Source: an uncultured Opitutales bacterium
Lineage (GTDB): Bacteria; Verrucomicrobiota; Verrucomicrobiia; Opitutales; Intestinicryptomonadaceae
NCBI GenBank assembly: GCA_944389215.1
Contig: CALXLN010000027.1
Span: 1 to 32,141, forward strand
Length of the DNA: 32,141 bases
Reading direction: 5' to 3'
A model generated the notes under the pieces. The model was given only the letters and a program-made list of their open reading frames with translations, made no database searches and had not been told where the DNA came from. Positions 9,629-19,088 of the stretch are shown one piece after another. The translations under genes and the position numbers were made by a program. Position 1 is the stretch's first letter. Each line of letters opens with the position of its first letter.

Positions 9629-9672
9629 AAAAAAAATAAAAAAAAAGATGGAGATTTTAATTTAACTCTCCA
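9629..9672 (-). terminator. terminator-like hairpin in the divergent leader region, minus orientation
   Basis: TGGAGA (9649-9654) pairs perfectly with TCTCCA (9667-9672) around a 12-nt AT loop. On the minus strand the stem is followed by a long T-rich run (complement of the A tract at 9629-9646). It lies about 115 nt upstream of the minus-strand gene start at 9514 and inside the putative hppA leader. It may be an attenuator for the minus-strand gene or a block against antisense transcripts from hppA. Confidence 0.45.
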
Positions 9673-9759
9673 ATGTATTAAAACGGAATTTGTTTTATTC
9701 TGAAATTTTATTTTCCGGTAAAACACTGTTTCTATTTGCCAAAACTTCAAACAATACTT

Positions 9760-12033
9760 ATGAATACCGCTTATATTAGTATATTGGCCACCGCGCAGAC
9801 GTGCGCGTCCACAGCTATAAACCCGATCTTCTGGCTGGTCCCGGTTGCTTCCATAATCGCCCTTGTGTTCGCGTTTAAATTTTACAAGGAAATGAAAAAA
9901 GAGGAGGAAGGCACTGAAATCATGCGGAAGATAGCCTTGCACGTAAGGCAGGGCGCACTTGCATACCTGCGCCAGCAATACAAGATTGTAAGCGCCGTAT
10001 TCCTGATACTTTTCGTATTTTTTGCTTTCTTGGCTTACGGTTTGCACGTCCAAAACAATTGGGTGCCGTTCGCGTTTATAACCGGAGGCTTCTTCTCGGG
10101 GCTGGCAGGTTTTTTCGGAATGAAGACAGCCACGTACGCTTCAAACAGGGCGGCATGGGCGGCAAAGAACTCGCTCGACTCCGGTTTGAGGGTGGCTTTC
10201 CGTTCCGGAGCGGTTATGGGGTTGGTCGTTGTGGGGCTTGCTCTATTGGACATTTCAATATGGTTTGTAATCCTCAATAAATTCATAGACGACCCCAACC
10301 ATGCGCACAAGATGGTGGTTATTACCACTACAATGCTCACATTCGGAATGGGCGCTAGCTTGCAGGCCTTGTTCGCTCGCGTGGGCGGAGGAATCTTTAC
10401 TAAAGCCGCCGACGTAGGCGCCGACCTCGTCGGCAAGGTTGAAGCCGGAATTCCGGAAGACGACCCGCGCAATCCGGCAACTATCGCAGACAATGTCGGA
10501 GACAATGTAGGAGACGTCGCAGGCATGGGCGCCGACCTTTACGAATCTTATTGCGGTTCCATTTTGGCAACGTCCGCGCTGGGCGCCGCCGCGTATATGG
10601 TTGATCCTGTCGCTCAAATGAAGGCCATTTTAGCCCCGATGATAATAGGAGCGGTCGGCGTGGTTCTCTCGCTCATAGGCATTTACTTTGTAAGAGTGCG
10701 CGCGGGGGCTACAAGCAAAGAGCTTTTAAATGCGTTGGGCAGGGGTGTTAACGTCAGTTCCGTTCTTATTGCATTGGTTTCTCTTGGCGCCCTGTATTAT
10801 TTGGGCAATCCTAATTGGTTCGGAAACTGGGGCTCGATTATCGTAGGATTGGTAACTGGAATATTCATAGGAAAAATTACGGAATATTTCACTTCGGAAG
10901 CCTACAAGCCCACACAGGGCATAGCCGAACAGGCTAAAACGGGGCCCGCGACTGTAATTATCGGCGGCATGGGGGTAGGAATGGTTTCCACTTTCTTCCC
11001 GGTGATGGCGATTGTAATAGGAACGGCTTTGGCGTACGCGTTTTCGGCGGGCGGAGATTTGGCCAATATGAGCCAAGGGCTTTACGGAATAGGCATAGCA
11101 GCCGTAGGCATGCTTTCCACTTTGGGCATAACCTTGGCTACCGACGCTTACGGCCCGATAGCCGACAACGCCGGCGGCAATGCCGAAATGTCGGGATTGG
11201 GCAAGGTGGTTCGCCTGCGCACGGATATGTTGGATTCGCTCGGCAATACCACGGCGGCTACCGGAAAAGGTTTCGCTATAGGCTCCGCCGCTTTGACCGC
11301 GCTTGCTTTGTTGGCGTCTTACATTGAAGAGCTGCGCATAGGCCTAATTAGAGTCCAGGGCAATTCCTCAATATCGGAATATGCTAGTTCCACTTTGGAA
11401 AAATTTAAGGAATTGGGCGCAAATCTTGAAACTGCGTCTTTGCTCGACTTTATGAACGTCTACCAGGTAAATATGATGAACCCCAAAGTACTATTGGGTA
11501 TGTTTATCGGTTCCATGATGTCGTTCCTGTTCTGCGGTTTGACGATGAACGCCGTAGGCAGAGCCGCCAACCAAATGGTGGAGGAAGTGCGCCGCCAGTT
11601 CCGCGAAAATCTTGGGATTATGGAGGGCAAATCCGATCCTGATTATGCGCGCTGCGTTGCAATTTCGACAAAGGCCGCGCAAAAAGAAATGCTATTCCCG
11701 GCTTTGCTGGCGGTAGCCGCTCCGATAGTTACCGGATTGTTCTTCGGAGTTGCCGGAGTTCTTGGGTTGTTGGGGGGCGCGTTGGCTTCAGGATTCGTCC
11801 TCGCCGTGTTCATGGCAAACAGCGGCGGCGCTTGGGATAACGCAAAAAAATATATCGAACAGGGCAATTTCGGCGGCAAGGGTTCAACCGCCCATAAAGC
11901 CGCGGTTATAGGCGATACGGTCGGCGACCCGTTTAAGGATACATCCGGGCCTTCTTTGAACATACTCATTAAGCTCATGAGCATGGTCGCAATTGTAATG
12001 GCTGGATTTATGGTCTCTTACAGCCTATTCTAG
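9760..12033 (+). CDS. hppA: membrane-bound ion-pumping pyrophosphatase, K+-dependent type
   Basis: 757 aa, about 16 predicted membrane helices, an integral inner-membrane enzyme that couples PPi hydrolysis to Na+ or H+ export. The PPi site is clear: the loop [11 protein letters not shown] followed by [20 protein letters not shown], and late acidic loops ([15 protein letters not shown]; '[19 protein letters not shown]' near the C terminus). GNTTAA at 495-500 has Ala where K+-independent enzymes have Lys, so it belongs to the K+-dependent group. In helix 6 it reads DLYES (259-263) with Gly at 266; Na+-pumping enzymes such as that of Thermotoga carry Glu at this place, whereas plant K+-dependent H+ pumps have it one helical turn later. 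Na+ transport is therefore inferred, possibly with H+. Start: ATG 9760 is preferred to a TTG at 9736, which has no ribosome-binding site. Monocistronic, with a strong terminator. Confidence 0.96.
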   Translation: MNTAYISILATAQTCASTAINPIFWLVPVASIIALVFAFKFYKEMKKEEEGTEIMRKIALHVRQGALAYLRQQYKIVSAVFLILFVFFAFLAYGLHVQNNWVPFAFITGGFFSGLAGFFGMKTATYASNRAAWAAKNSLDSGLRVAFRSGAVMGLVVVGLALLDISIWFVILNKFIDDPNHAHKMVVITTTMLTFGMGASLQALFARVGGGIFTKAADVGADLVGKVEAGIPEDDPRNPATIADNVGDNVGDVAGMGADLYESYCGSILATSALGAAAYMVDPVAQMKAILAPMIIGAVGVVLSLIGIYFVRVRAGATSKELLNALGRGVNVSSVLIALVSLGALYYLGNPNWFGNWGSIIVGLVTGIFIGKITEYFTSEAYKPTQGIAEQAKTGPATVIIGGMGVGMVSTFFPVMAIVIGTALAYAFSAGGDLANMSQGLYGIGIAAVGMLSTLGITLATDAYGPIADNAGGNAEMSGLGKVVRLRTDMLDSLGNTTAATGKGFAIGSAALTALALLASYIEELRIGLIRVQGNSSISEYASSTLEKFKELGANLETASLLDFMNVYQVNMMNPKVLLGMFIGSMMSFLFCGLTMNAVGRAANQMVEEVRRQFRENLGIMEGKSDPDYARCVAISTKAAQKEMLFPALLAVAAPIVTGLFFGVAGVLGLLGGALASGFVLAVFMANSGGAWDNAKKYIEQGNFGGKGSTAHKAAVIGDTVGDPFKDTSGPSLNILIKLMSMVAIVMAGFMVSYSLF

Positions 12034-12060
12034 CTTGTAAAATTTATTGCAATTATCGGG

Positions 12061-12101
12061 TGCGCCGATTTCTTTTTGTGAAAATCGGCGCATTTTTTTT
12101 T
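12061..12101 (+). terminator. rho-independent terminator after hppA
   Basis: A perfect 11-bp stem (TGCGCCGATTT at 12061-12071 with AAATCGGCGCA at 12082-12092), 10-nt loop, then nine T residues (12093-12101). Confidence 0.95.
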
Positions 12102-12109
12102 GTAGAATC

Positions 12110-12139
12110 TTGACAATGCTTGTTCTCCTATTAGATTAT
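12110..12139 (+). promoter_or_regulatory. probable promoter of the PEP-CTERM gene
   Basis: TTGACA (12110-12115) is followed after 18 nt by GATTAT (12134-12139). It sits between the hppA terminator and the next start codon, so the exported protein has its own transcription unit with a short leader. Confidence 0.6.
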
Positions 12140-12162
12140 CCGGCAAATATTTATTGGTTACT

Positions 12163-13833
12163 ATGAAACATTGCGCATCAAAATATTTGTTTTTTATTGC
12201 ATGCACGGCGGCTTATTCTTCGCTTTTTGCCGCACTTGAAGACGTCAATAAAACGAGCGGATCGGAAAATATACTTTGGAGTTCCGATTCTTCATGGCAG
12301 AACAAAGAAGTTCCCCTGCCGCCCAATTCAAATACCGCGCACATTGCAAACGAATGGAATTCGATTTCAATATCTGTAGACGGCACGTATACAGTGGGAA
12401 GAATCGGTTCAAATTCGGACACGGGATACAACAGCAACGGAGTTTTCACATATAATATGGATGGAACCGCCGCCGACGGCGCGGACGGCGTGATTAATGT
12501 CGATGCGGCGCAAAATGAAAATCCGGCAATAGAGGCAAGTTTCCAGGGCAGATCCAAAGAGGAAATATACGACCAAAACATAATTTTTTCTGGCGGCACG
12601 GTAAATTTATTCGATTCATCCGACCCTGACAGAAAAATTTACGTATATGTAAACACTGGGATTACCGAACTTACGCAAGATTATACAAAATCTTTGACGT
12701 TTGATTCCAAAAACACCTTAAATTCTTACAACGATATAAGAATAGGCACAAACACAGGCGGCGCCCAATATCGCACTTTGTGCATAAACCTTTTGGGAAA
12801 CACCAATATATTAAAACAGGGCGAAGATTCGTCGATAGAGTACAAAACCGTCGAATTTTCGGGCGGCAACGGCAGCAGCGCATACACTAACGCTATCATT
12901 AATATAGGCGATTCCGCCGCCGGGACAAAGTTTGTGTCCGGTTCTGTAACGCAATATGCGGCGGTGGACGTGAATGTTCTCGGAACTATGAATGTAGCGG
13001 GGGATTATTTTATAAACCAAGCCAGCGGTGTCAGGACTAAATTTAATGTGGCTGCGGGCGCGAAGTTTGAAATGGCGACCCCCGCCGCCGGAACGGAAAT
13101 AAAATTTACAGCCAACAACTCCGACATTGAAATAGCCGGGGATTTTGTAATAACCCACGACACCTCGACAAAAGGCGTTGCCGACGGATTGTATAATACA
13201 AAATTTACCGTAAAGGACGGCGGAAATGTTTTAGTTACATCCGGAAACAACGGCGACGTATCTTTGGCTCTCGGCGCAAATTCCGTTTTGGAAATAGAAA
13301 AAGGCGGGTTGATGACCGTTCCCAAGCAGGTTCGCATATACGGAAACAACGCCCGGGTTATTTTGCACGAAGAAAACGGCTTGCGTTCAGAAGAGTACAA
13401 CGGAAAGTGGAAGGTTATTATAGGCGATGTTTATTCGGATGTCTATGTGGATTTGTACGCGAACCAGGATATTTACGGATTCTCGTTCTGGGGGGAGGAA
13501 TCGGCAGGGAATACTACAACCCTCCATTTGACGTTGGGGGAAAATCTTACTTCTCTCACGTTGGAAACTTTGATTGCCGACGGAGACACGCTCACCGAGT
13601 ATCGGCTGATAGATATTTCCGGGTTTAAAAATGACACGATATTTGTAAAATCAAAGAATGACGCGGATTTGCTTTCGAGCATAAGCGCCGACGGTTTCAA
13701 AGATTTTTATTGGGAGGAGACTGACGGCGGGTGGTATCTCAACGCGGTCGCCGTTCCAGAGCCGGCGGCTTTGGCTTCGATTTTAGGCGCTGTGGCTTTG
13801 GTTTTGACTTTTATCCGCAGGCGCAGTAATTAA
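12163..13833 (+). CDS. exported PEP-CTERM surface protein, autotransporter-like repeats
   Basis: 556 aa. Signal peptide at residues 1-23 (MKHCASKYLFFIACTAAY... then SLFA before ALEDV). The body (about 25-520) is rich in Gly, Asn, Thr, Ser and Asp with repeated short beta-strand units ('NNSDIEIAGDFVI', 'GGNVLVTSGNNGDVSL', 'NSVLEIEKGGLMTV') like the passenger beta-helix of autotransporter-associated repeats. The C terminus is a PEP-CTERM sorting signal: VPEP, a hydrophobic helix, then the basic tail FIRRRSN. Such proteins are recognised by an exosortase and released to the outer surface or exopolysaccharide. No enzyme motif is seen, and a structural or adhesive role is likely. Start: ATG 12163 is preferred over TTG 12154 because the signal peptide begins there. 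Flanked by its own promoter and terminator. Confidence 0.88.
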   Translation: MKHCASKYLFFIACTAAYSSLFAALEDVNKTSGSENILWSSDSSWQNKEVPLPPNSNTAHIANEWNSISISVDGTYTVGRIGSNSDTGYNSNGVFTYNMDGTAADGADGVINVDAAQNENPAIEASFQGRSKEEIYDQNIIFSGGTVNLFDSSDPDRKIYVYVNTGITELTQDYTKSLTFDSKNTLNSYNDIRIGTNTGGAQYRTLCINLLGNTNILKQGEDSSIEYKTVEFSGGNGSSAYTNAIINIGDSAAGTKFVSGSVTQYAAVDVNVLGTMNVAGDYFINQASGVRTKFNVAAGAKFEMATPAAGTEIKFTANNSDIEIAGDFVITHDTSTKGVADGLYNTKFTVKDGGNVLVTSGNNGDVSLALGANSVLEIEKGGLMTVPKQVRIYGNNARVILHEENGLRSEEYNGKWKVIIGDVYSDVYVDLYANQDIYGFSFWGEESAGNTTTLHLTLGENLTSLTLETLIADGDTLTEYRLIDISGFKNDTIFVKSKNDADLLSSISADGFKDFYWEETDGGWYLNAVAVPEPAALASILGAVALVLTFIRRRSN

Positions 13834-13852
13834 TAGGCGTTCGTCGGGTTTG

Positions 13853-13888
13853 AATCGGGATTCCGTTGCGGCATCCCGATTTTTTTTC
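13853..13888 (+). terminator. rho-independent terminator after the PEP-CTERM gene
   Basis: A perfect 9-bp stem AATCGGGAT (13853-13861) with ATCCCGATT (13873-13881), 11-nt loop, and a T run to 13888. Confidence 0.93.
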
Positions 13889-13911
13889 ACATAAATAAAC
13901 TCAAAAAAGAT

Positions 13912-13940
13912 TTGACAGTTTTTTGCACACAGCCTAATCC
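13912..13940 (+). promoter_or_regulatory. guaB promoter
   Basis: TTGACA (13912-13917), 17-nt spacer, TAATCC (13935-13940). Transcription would start near 13947, leaving a leader of about 17 nt before the guaB ATG. No purine riboswitch would fit in so short a leader. Confidence 0.65.
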
Positions 13941-13963
13941 ACGTAAGGGAAAATCGACTAGAT

Positions 13964-15523
13964 ATGAGCAATAAATTAGACGATAAGTTTTTCTTGGACG
14001 CCGATGCGTTCTTTACTTCTAACGCGGGTTACGCCCTGACATACGACGACGTTTCCTTGGCGACCCAGTATTCGGACATACTTCCGCGCGAAACAAAATT
14101 GGATACCACTCTTTCCGACTCGATACATCTTTCCCTCCCGATAATTTCGTCGGACATGGACACGGTTACGGAGTCGCAAATGGCCATAGGCATGGCACGC
14201 AACGGAGGCATGGGGCTGATTCATTGCAATATGTCGCAAAAAGAGCAATTGGTTGAGGTTGCAAGAGTCAAGAATTACATACACGGTTTGATTCAGGAAC
14301 CTATAAAGGTTTCTCCGGAAATGTTAATAGGGGACGTTTTAAAAATCGTATCCGACAAAAATTTCAGGTTCCGCACTTTTCCGGTGGTGGATTCGTCAAA
14401 CCGCCTCGTGGGGCTTCTTCCGGGAAGCATAGTAAAGGATAGATACAGCGCACTGAGCGTGGCTAAGGCGATGACTCCGCGCGCGGAAGTCTTTACTGTT
14501 TCTCAAAAGGATTTGGGGGCAGACCCGATTGCGGTGGCGGACGCGTTTTTCGACGAGCATTTCGGGGTCCACAAGCTTCTCGTCGTAGACGACGACGATA
14601 AACTGCGCGGCCTGTTTACCCTAAGCGACATAGAAAGGATTTCCGCCGAGCGCGACGGCCAAAAGAAAAACGCGCGCGACTCAAAGTTCAGGCTTCTTTG
14701 CGGAGCGTCGATAGCAATGATGCGCAAGCCCGACGGGACTCTCGATTTTGAGAATATGATAAACCACGTCGGCGCTCTCGTCGACGAGGGTCTAGATGTT
14801 GCCGCGGTTTCCACCGCCCACGGTTTTACAGAAGGCGTAGGGAGCACGGTGAAGGCTTTGCGCGGGGCATTCCCGAACCTTACTTTAATAGGCGGCAACG
14901 TTACAAACGGAGCGGGAGTGGAATTCTTGGCGAAATGCGGGGCCGATGCTATTAAAATCGGGCAGGGGCCGGGTTCAATATGCACAACCCGCATAGTTGC
15001 GGGCGTGGGAATTCCGCAGTTGACCGCCCTTTACGTGTGCTCTAAGACCGCGCGCGGGCTGGGCGTCCGGACAATCGCCGACGGCGGCATCACAAAAAGC
15101 GGCGATATGGTAAAGGCTCTTACGCTAGCCGACGCCATGATTTGCGGGGGGCTTTTGGCGGGCTGTCCCGAGGCTCCTGGACAGGTGATGGAAATAAACG
15201 GCAAAATGTACAAGCAATACCGCGGCATGGGAAGTTTGTCTGCAATGAAGGCGGGAAGCGCGGCAAGATACGGGCACGATATCAAAAATAAAACGGACAA
15301 AATCACCGCCGAGGGTGTTGAGGCGTTAAAAGAGGTTTCCAATTCATTGGATGAGGCCTTGCATGTATTTGTCGGCGGCATTCAAAGCGGAATGGGGTAT
15401 TTGGGCGCAAAGAATCTCGAAGAACTTCGCAAAAACGCCCGTTATACGCGTCTAACCGGCGCAGGCCAAAAGGAAAGCGCGCCGCACGATGTCATAGAAA
15501 TAAAGCAATCGGGCGCTAAATAG
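13964..15523 (+). CDS. guaB: inosine-5'-monophosphate dehydrogenase
   Basis: 519 aa. It oxidises IMP to XMP with NAD+, the committed step to GMP. An (alpha/beta)8 barrel is interrupted by a tandem CBS pair (about residues 105-225: '[21 protein letters not shown]', '[24 protein letters not shown]') that usually binds adenine nucleotides. The active-site loop [13 protein letters not shown] carries the catalytic Cys (about 340). The phosphate site and flap [10 protein letters not shown] and SAARYG are in place. The length is normal. It stands alone between the terminator of the PEP-CTERM gene and the promoter of the next unit. Together with the purA-like gene it places both enzymes of the IMP branch point in this window. 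Confidence 0.97.
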   Translation: MSNKLDDKFFLDADAFFTSNAGYALTYDDVSLATQYSDILPRETKLDTTLSDSIHLSLPIISSDMDTVTESQMAIGMARNGGMGLIHCNMSQKEQLVEVARVKNYIHGLIQEPIKVSPEMLIGDVLKIVSDKNFRFRTFPVVDSSNRLVGLLPGSIVKDRYSALSVAKAMTPRAEVFTVSQKDLGADPIAVADAFFDEHFGVHKLLVVDDDDKLRGLFTLSDIERISAERDGQKKNARDSKFRLLCGASIAMMRKPDGTLDFENMINHVGALVDEGLDVAAVSTAHGFTEGVGSTVKALRGAFPNLTLIGGNVTNGAGVEFLAKCGADAIKIGQGPGSICTTRIVAGVGIPQLTALYVCSKTARGLGVRTIADGGITKSGDMVKALTLADAMICGGLLAGCPEAPGQVMEINGKMYKQYRGMGSLSAMKAGSAARYGHDIKNKTDKITAEGVEALKEVSNSLDEALHVFVGGIQSGMGYLGAKNLEELRKNARYTRLTGAGQKESAPHDVIEIKQSGAK

Positions 15524-15597
15524 CCGAAAGTTTTAAAAACCGCCTTATTTTGTATGGCGGCTGTTTAGAGCAGGCATATTTATGGATTATAGTTGGC

Positions 15598-15626
15598 TTG
15601 ACTTGTCGCCTTTGAAATTGCATAAT
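15598..15626 (+). promoter_or_regulatory. promoter of the TPR/SUMF1-hisA-methyltransferase unit
   Basis: TTGACT (15598-15603), 17-nt spacer, CATAAT (15621-15626), each one base from consensus. The expected start near 15634 rules out the longer reading of the next gene from 15626 and leaves a leader of about 110 nt. Just upstream, a CCGCC/GGCGG hairpin near 15540-15562 lacks a strong T tract and is at best a weak guaB terminator. Confidence 0.65.
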
Positions 15627-15742
15627 TGGGCTTGATTTATTTTTTTGCGTCGCATGAAAATGTCGACAGGGTATGGGTTTGCAATTCCGTAAACCGGAAT
15701 TTTCATTATCAGGCAAACTTGTATTCAAACGGAAAACCTAAC

Positions 15743-17446
15743 ATGAATTTTTTTAAAACATTGCTTGTCATACTTGCGGCGGCTTTGGTGCTTGCCTTCT
15801 TCTATTTTTTAACGCTTTTGGGCCCAGGCGAAAAAGTGGAATACGACTACGTTTACATAGATCCCGAACGCGAAAGCAAAGACATATTAAAAGAGTCGGA
15901 AACACTCGAAGCTGAATTTGAAAAGGCAAGCATGTCGGGAAAAGTTTCGGAAGCTGACATGGAAAAATTGCGCCGCGCGATAGCCTTGCAGGAAGTTTAC
16001 ATAGACAAGGCGCGGCTTATCGACAGGGCTCCGGCGGAAAGGCTTTTAAAATTGCAGACGCGCCTGGACGATATGGAGTCAACGCCCATAGCCTCAATTA
16101 TTGAAGACCTTGAAAAAAAAGCCCGGGACGCCGAAGCCGCAGAGAAGGATTCCGAAGCCGTGGAGCTTTACAGGCAGCTTTATGATTTGCAGTCGCGCAT
16201 AAATGTAGACTATCCGCATTCTAAATATAAGGATGTTCAAAAATCGGCGTATTTCGACAGCAGAGTGAAAATGTTTTTGGCGCGCCCCATGTATTTGAAA
16301 AGCATGGAAGCTGAAACGGCCGCTCGCAAAGCTTTGGAAAAAGGAGATTGGGCAACCGCGCAAGTTCAATTTGAGCGCGCGATAGAAATTATAACCCAAA
16401 TGAATTCCGACTATCCTACGTCGATATACACCGACTTTGCGCGCCTACAAAAACTAGACATAGAATTGGATTCCCTGAAGTCCGCAAGTCTGGCGTCGAA
16501 AGTGAACGACTACTTAAACGCGGCAAAATCTGCGGAGTCGTCAGGGGACCATATGTTGGCGTCTGAAGCCTACGGAGACGCGCTCGAAGTCCAAAAGGAA
16601 CTAAACCGGCTTTTCCCAAAAAGCGAACACGCCTCAGATGAAAAAATCGCCGAATATGAAAAAAAACGCGTGGATGCGTACAGTTGGAAGTTCGGCAACG
16701 AAATAATAGAGCAGGACAAACTTTTAAAACAGGCTCTCTACGACGGAGCATTTGAAAAAGCCAAGGATATATCGACAAATCTCCTTAGAAAATCCGAACA
16801 ATTTAAGACGAATTTTCCCCGAAGCAGGGTGGTGGACGACGATATGATCCTGCGTTTGCGCTATATCAGTTTTATGATGAACAACATTCCTCAAATCCAG
16901 AAAACAGTATTGGGGAACCTGCAAAAATTGGACGGGTTTGACGATGTTCAGATGCTTAAAACTGAAGTCCCGCAAGATTTATTTGTGCTCATCATGCAGG
17001 AAAATCCGAGCAGGGATTCCGGAGACTTGAAAAAGCCGGTGGATTCCGTTACATTGGAGGAAATTTCCCGGTTCTGCAACCGGCTCTCGTGGATTCTAGG
17101 GCGCAAAGTATCGATTCCAACCAAGGCACAGTTTAAAGCTGCCGTTGGTTCGCTTCGTTACACCGATTTGAACGAAATAGCATGGAGCAACATAAACAGC
17201 GGCGGGCACACCCATCCGGTCGCCGCAAAAAAACCGAATGACAGGGGCTTTTACGACCTTTTGGGGAATGTCGGAGAATATGTGGTTTCAAATCCGGAAG
17301 AATCCGCAAGCGGCCATGTCATAATGGGAGGAAGCGCGCAAACGCAGACGGATTCGATAATGGATTTAGCAGAGTTCTCAATGGACGAAAAACAGCGCAA
17401 CCGAATGGTGGGATTCAGAATAATAGTTTCAAAATCGCATAAATAA
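15743..17446 (+). CDS. membrane-anchored TPR-like protein with C-terminal SUMF1/FGE-like domain
   Basis: 567 aa. One N-terminal transmembrane segment (about residues 8-25, 'LLVILAAALVLAFFYFLTLL') without a clear cleavage site anchors it, with the rest outside the cytoplasm. Residues about 30-400 are highly charged helices that read as TPR-like or coiled-coil repeats; the pattern 'AETAARKALEKGDWATAQVQFERAIEII' recurs. The last about 125 residues resemble the formylglycine-generating enzyme (SUMF1) fold: 'LEEISRFCNRLSWILGRK', 'PTKAQFKAA', PNDRGFYDLLGNVGEYV and a final MVGFRIIVSK. No catalytic Cys pair of true formylglycine-generating enzymes is seen, so it probably binds rather than oxidises. 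Start: ATG 15743, downstream of the promoter, with GGA nine bases before it. It ends 4 nt before hisA, so it is cotranscribed. Function unknown. Confidence 0.8.
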   Translation: MNFFKTLLVILAAALVLAFFYFLTLLGPGEKVEYDYVYIDPERESKDILKESETLEAEFEKASMSGKVSEADMEKLRRAIALQEVYIDKARLIDRAPAERLLKLQTRLDDMESTPIASIIEDLEKKARDAEAAEKDSEAVELYRQLYDLQSRINVDYPHSKYKDVQKSAYFDSRVKMFLARPMYLKSMEAETAARKALEKGDWATAQVQFERAIEIITQMNSDYPTSIYTDFARLQKLDIELDSLKSASLASKVNDYLNAAKSAESSGDHMLASEAYGDALEVQKELNRLFPKSEHASDEKIAEYEKKRVDAYSWKFGNEIIEQDKLLKQALYDGAFEKAKDISTNLLRKSEQFKTNFPRSRVVDDDMILRLRYISFMMNNIPQIQKTVLGNLQKLDGFDDVQMLKTEVPQDLFVLIMQENPSRDSGDLKKPVDSVTLEEISRFCNRLSWILGRKVSIPTKAQFKAAVGSLRYTDLNEIAWSNINSGGHTHPVAAKKPNDRGFYDLLGNVGEYVVSNPEESASGHVIMGGSAQTQTDSIMDLAEFSMDEKQRNRMVGFRIIVSKSHK

Positions 17447-17450
17447 AATT

Positions 17451-18188
17451 ATGAAGATATATCCCGCTGTTGACATAAAAGACGGCAAATGCGTGCGGCT
17501 GAAAAAAGGGGTCGCCGAGGACAAAACGGTTTATTTCGAAGATCCGGTAGACGCGGCAAAATCTTTTGTCGACGCGGGATCTAAGGTGATACACGTCGTG
17601 GATTTGGACGGCGCTTTTGAGGGGAAAATGCATAATCTCAAAACGATAGAGCGCATAGCATCTTTGGGATTATTTGTGGAACTGGGCGGAGGCATGCGCG
17701 ACGAATCGGCTGTGGAGGCGGCGTTTGGCGCCGGCGTTGGCAGGGCGATTATAGGGACCAAAGCGTGCACTAATCCGGAATTCGCGATTTCCTTGGCGGA
17801 GCGTTTCGGCGGCAAAATAGCGGTCGGAATAGACGCAAAAGGCGGATTGGTCGCGATTAAAGGATGGGTGGAGGTGGCGGAAATTTCCGCCTTCGATTTG
17901 GCGGGAAAGCTGGCAAAAGGCGGCGTAAAAACTTTCATATATACGGATATCGATACGGACGGAATGCTTTCGGGAGTAAATCTGTCCGCCCAGAAAAAAA
18001 TGCTGCAGGTTCTTTTGCCCGCCGGCGCGCGCCTAATAGCGTCCGGGGGCGTGGCTTCGGTTGGGGATATTGAAAATTTAAAAACCCTGTCGCGGGAGTA
18101 TTCCAATCTAGAAGGCGTCATAGTCGGCAAAGCCATTTACGAAAAAAAAGTAAACCTTCCCGAAATCATAAAATTGGTCGAATATTGA
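17451..18188 (+). CDS. hisA: phosphoribosylformimino-5-aminoimidazole carboxamide ribotide isomerase
   Basis: 245 aa, (beta/alpha)8 barrel with two phosphate sites. It performs the Amadori isomerisation of ProFAR to PRFAR in histidine synthesis. Visible markers are MKIYPAVDIKDGKCVRL with the catalytic Asp8, AVGIDAKGG with Asp128, YTDIDTDGMLSG with Asp166 in the second half, GGGMRD (phosphate loop) and ASGGVAS. The length is typical. It lies 4 nt after the TPR/SUMF1-like gene and 6 nt before a methyltransferase gene; no other his gene is in the window, so it is separated from hisF and hisH. HisA rather than PriA or TrpF function is taken from the sequence pattern. Confidence 0.95.
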   Translation: MKIYPAVDIKDGKCVRLKKGVAEDKTVYFEDPVDAAKSFVDAGSKVIHVVDLDGAFEGKMHNLKTIERIASLGLFVELGGGMRDESAVEAAFGAGVGRAIIGTKACTNPEFAISLAERFGGKIAVGIDAKGGLVAIKGWVEVAEISAFDLAGKLAKGGVKTFIYTDIDTDGMLSGVNLSAQKKMLQVLLPAGARLIASGGVASVGDIENLKTLSREYSNLEGVIVGKAIYEKKVNLPEIIKLVEY

Positions 18189-18194
18189 GCGGTT

Positions 18195-19088
18195 ATGTCT
18201 TTCGACGGCAAATTAAGCGTTTTATTTTCAGATTTTCCCGAATACGAACTTCTGGACAGCGGCGAACGGTTGAAGCTGGAGCGTTTTGGAGATTGCAGGA
18301 TAATTCGCAGCGAGCCAAAAGCGTGGTGGAAAAAACAAAATCCCTCCCTATGGAAAACCGCCGATTGCAGGTATTTCGACGACGACAAAAAATCTGCGCA
18401 TTGGGATTTTTTTAAAAAGGCAAACGCGCCTTTGCTTTCATGCGGAAAAATAAAATTTTGCACCAAATTTATGGACGGCACAAAGCACATAGGCGTTTTT
18501 CCGGAGCAAAAACCCCATTGGGACTTTATAGCTTCTGCCGCAAAAACGCGCGATTCTTCAGCGCGTCCGGGGCTTTTAAATCTTTTCGGGTATACCGGCG
18601 GGGCAACTTTGGCCGCGGCCGCGGCGGGGTATCGGGTAACGCATGTGGACGCTTCAAAACCGTCTGTCGATTGGGCTAGAAAAAACCAAGCGGCTAGCGG
18701 GCTGGAAAATTCTCCCGTAAGATGGATTGTCGACGACGCTTTGAAATTTGCCCGCCGCGAGGTTCGCCGGGGGGCGAAATACGACGCGATAGTTTTGGAT
18801 CCTCCCGCATTTGGGCGCGGACCCAAAGGGGAACTTTGGAAATTGGATAAGATGCTTCCGGAACTTCTGGAAGCTTGCGGCGCCCTAATTTCAAACTCTC
18901 CGATGTTTGTGCTGATGACTTTATATTCGATAGATGCTTCGGCTATCATGGCGGCGAACATGCTCGAGGAATATTTCGGGAAAAAACGCAAATGCGCGGT
19001 TGAGGCAGGGGAGCTTGCGCTGCGCCCGATAGGCGGTTCATGCGCGCTTCCTCTTTCATTATGGGCAAAAGCCGTGTTTTGCGGGTAG
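18195..19088 (+). CDS. class I SAM-dependent methyltransferase, RlmI-like (COG1092 type)
   Basis: 297 aa. The Rossmann methyltransferase core is clear: motif I LNLFGYTGGATLAAAAAGY (about 128-146), an acidic end of strand 2 in THVDASKPSVDWARKNQ, WIVDDALKF, and motif IV DPPAFGRGPKGE (Asp202 onward), which is typical of nucleic-acid m5C/23S rRNA methyltransferases in this group. The N-terminal about 110 residues form the small beta-rich substrate domain seen in relatives. It probably methylates 23S rRNA, but the target base cannot be told from the sequence. It is the last gene of the unit, 6 nt after hisA. No terminator with a clean T tract was found right after it. Confidence 0.85.
   Translation: MSFDGKLSVLFSDFPEYELLDSGERLKLERFGDCRIIRSEPKAWWKKQNPSLWKTADCRYFDDDKKSAHWDFFKKANAPLLSCGKIKFCTKFMDGTKHIGVFPEQKPHWDFIASAAKTRDSSARPGLLNLFGYTGGATLAAAAAGYRVTHVDASKPSVDWARKNQAASGLENSPVRWIVDDALKFARREVRRGAKYDAIVLDPPAFGRGPKGELWKLDKMLPELLEACGALISNSPMFVLMTLYSIDASAIMAANMLEEYFGKKRKCAVEAGELALRPIGGSCALPLSLWAKAVFCG

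Noticed and set aside
15626..15742. 39-residue N-terminal extension of the TPR/SUMF1-like gene
   Set aside because: It would start inside the -10 box of a good promoter and would bury the membrane anchor that begins at ATG 15743.
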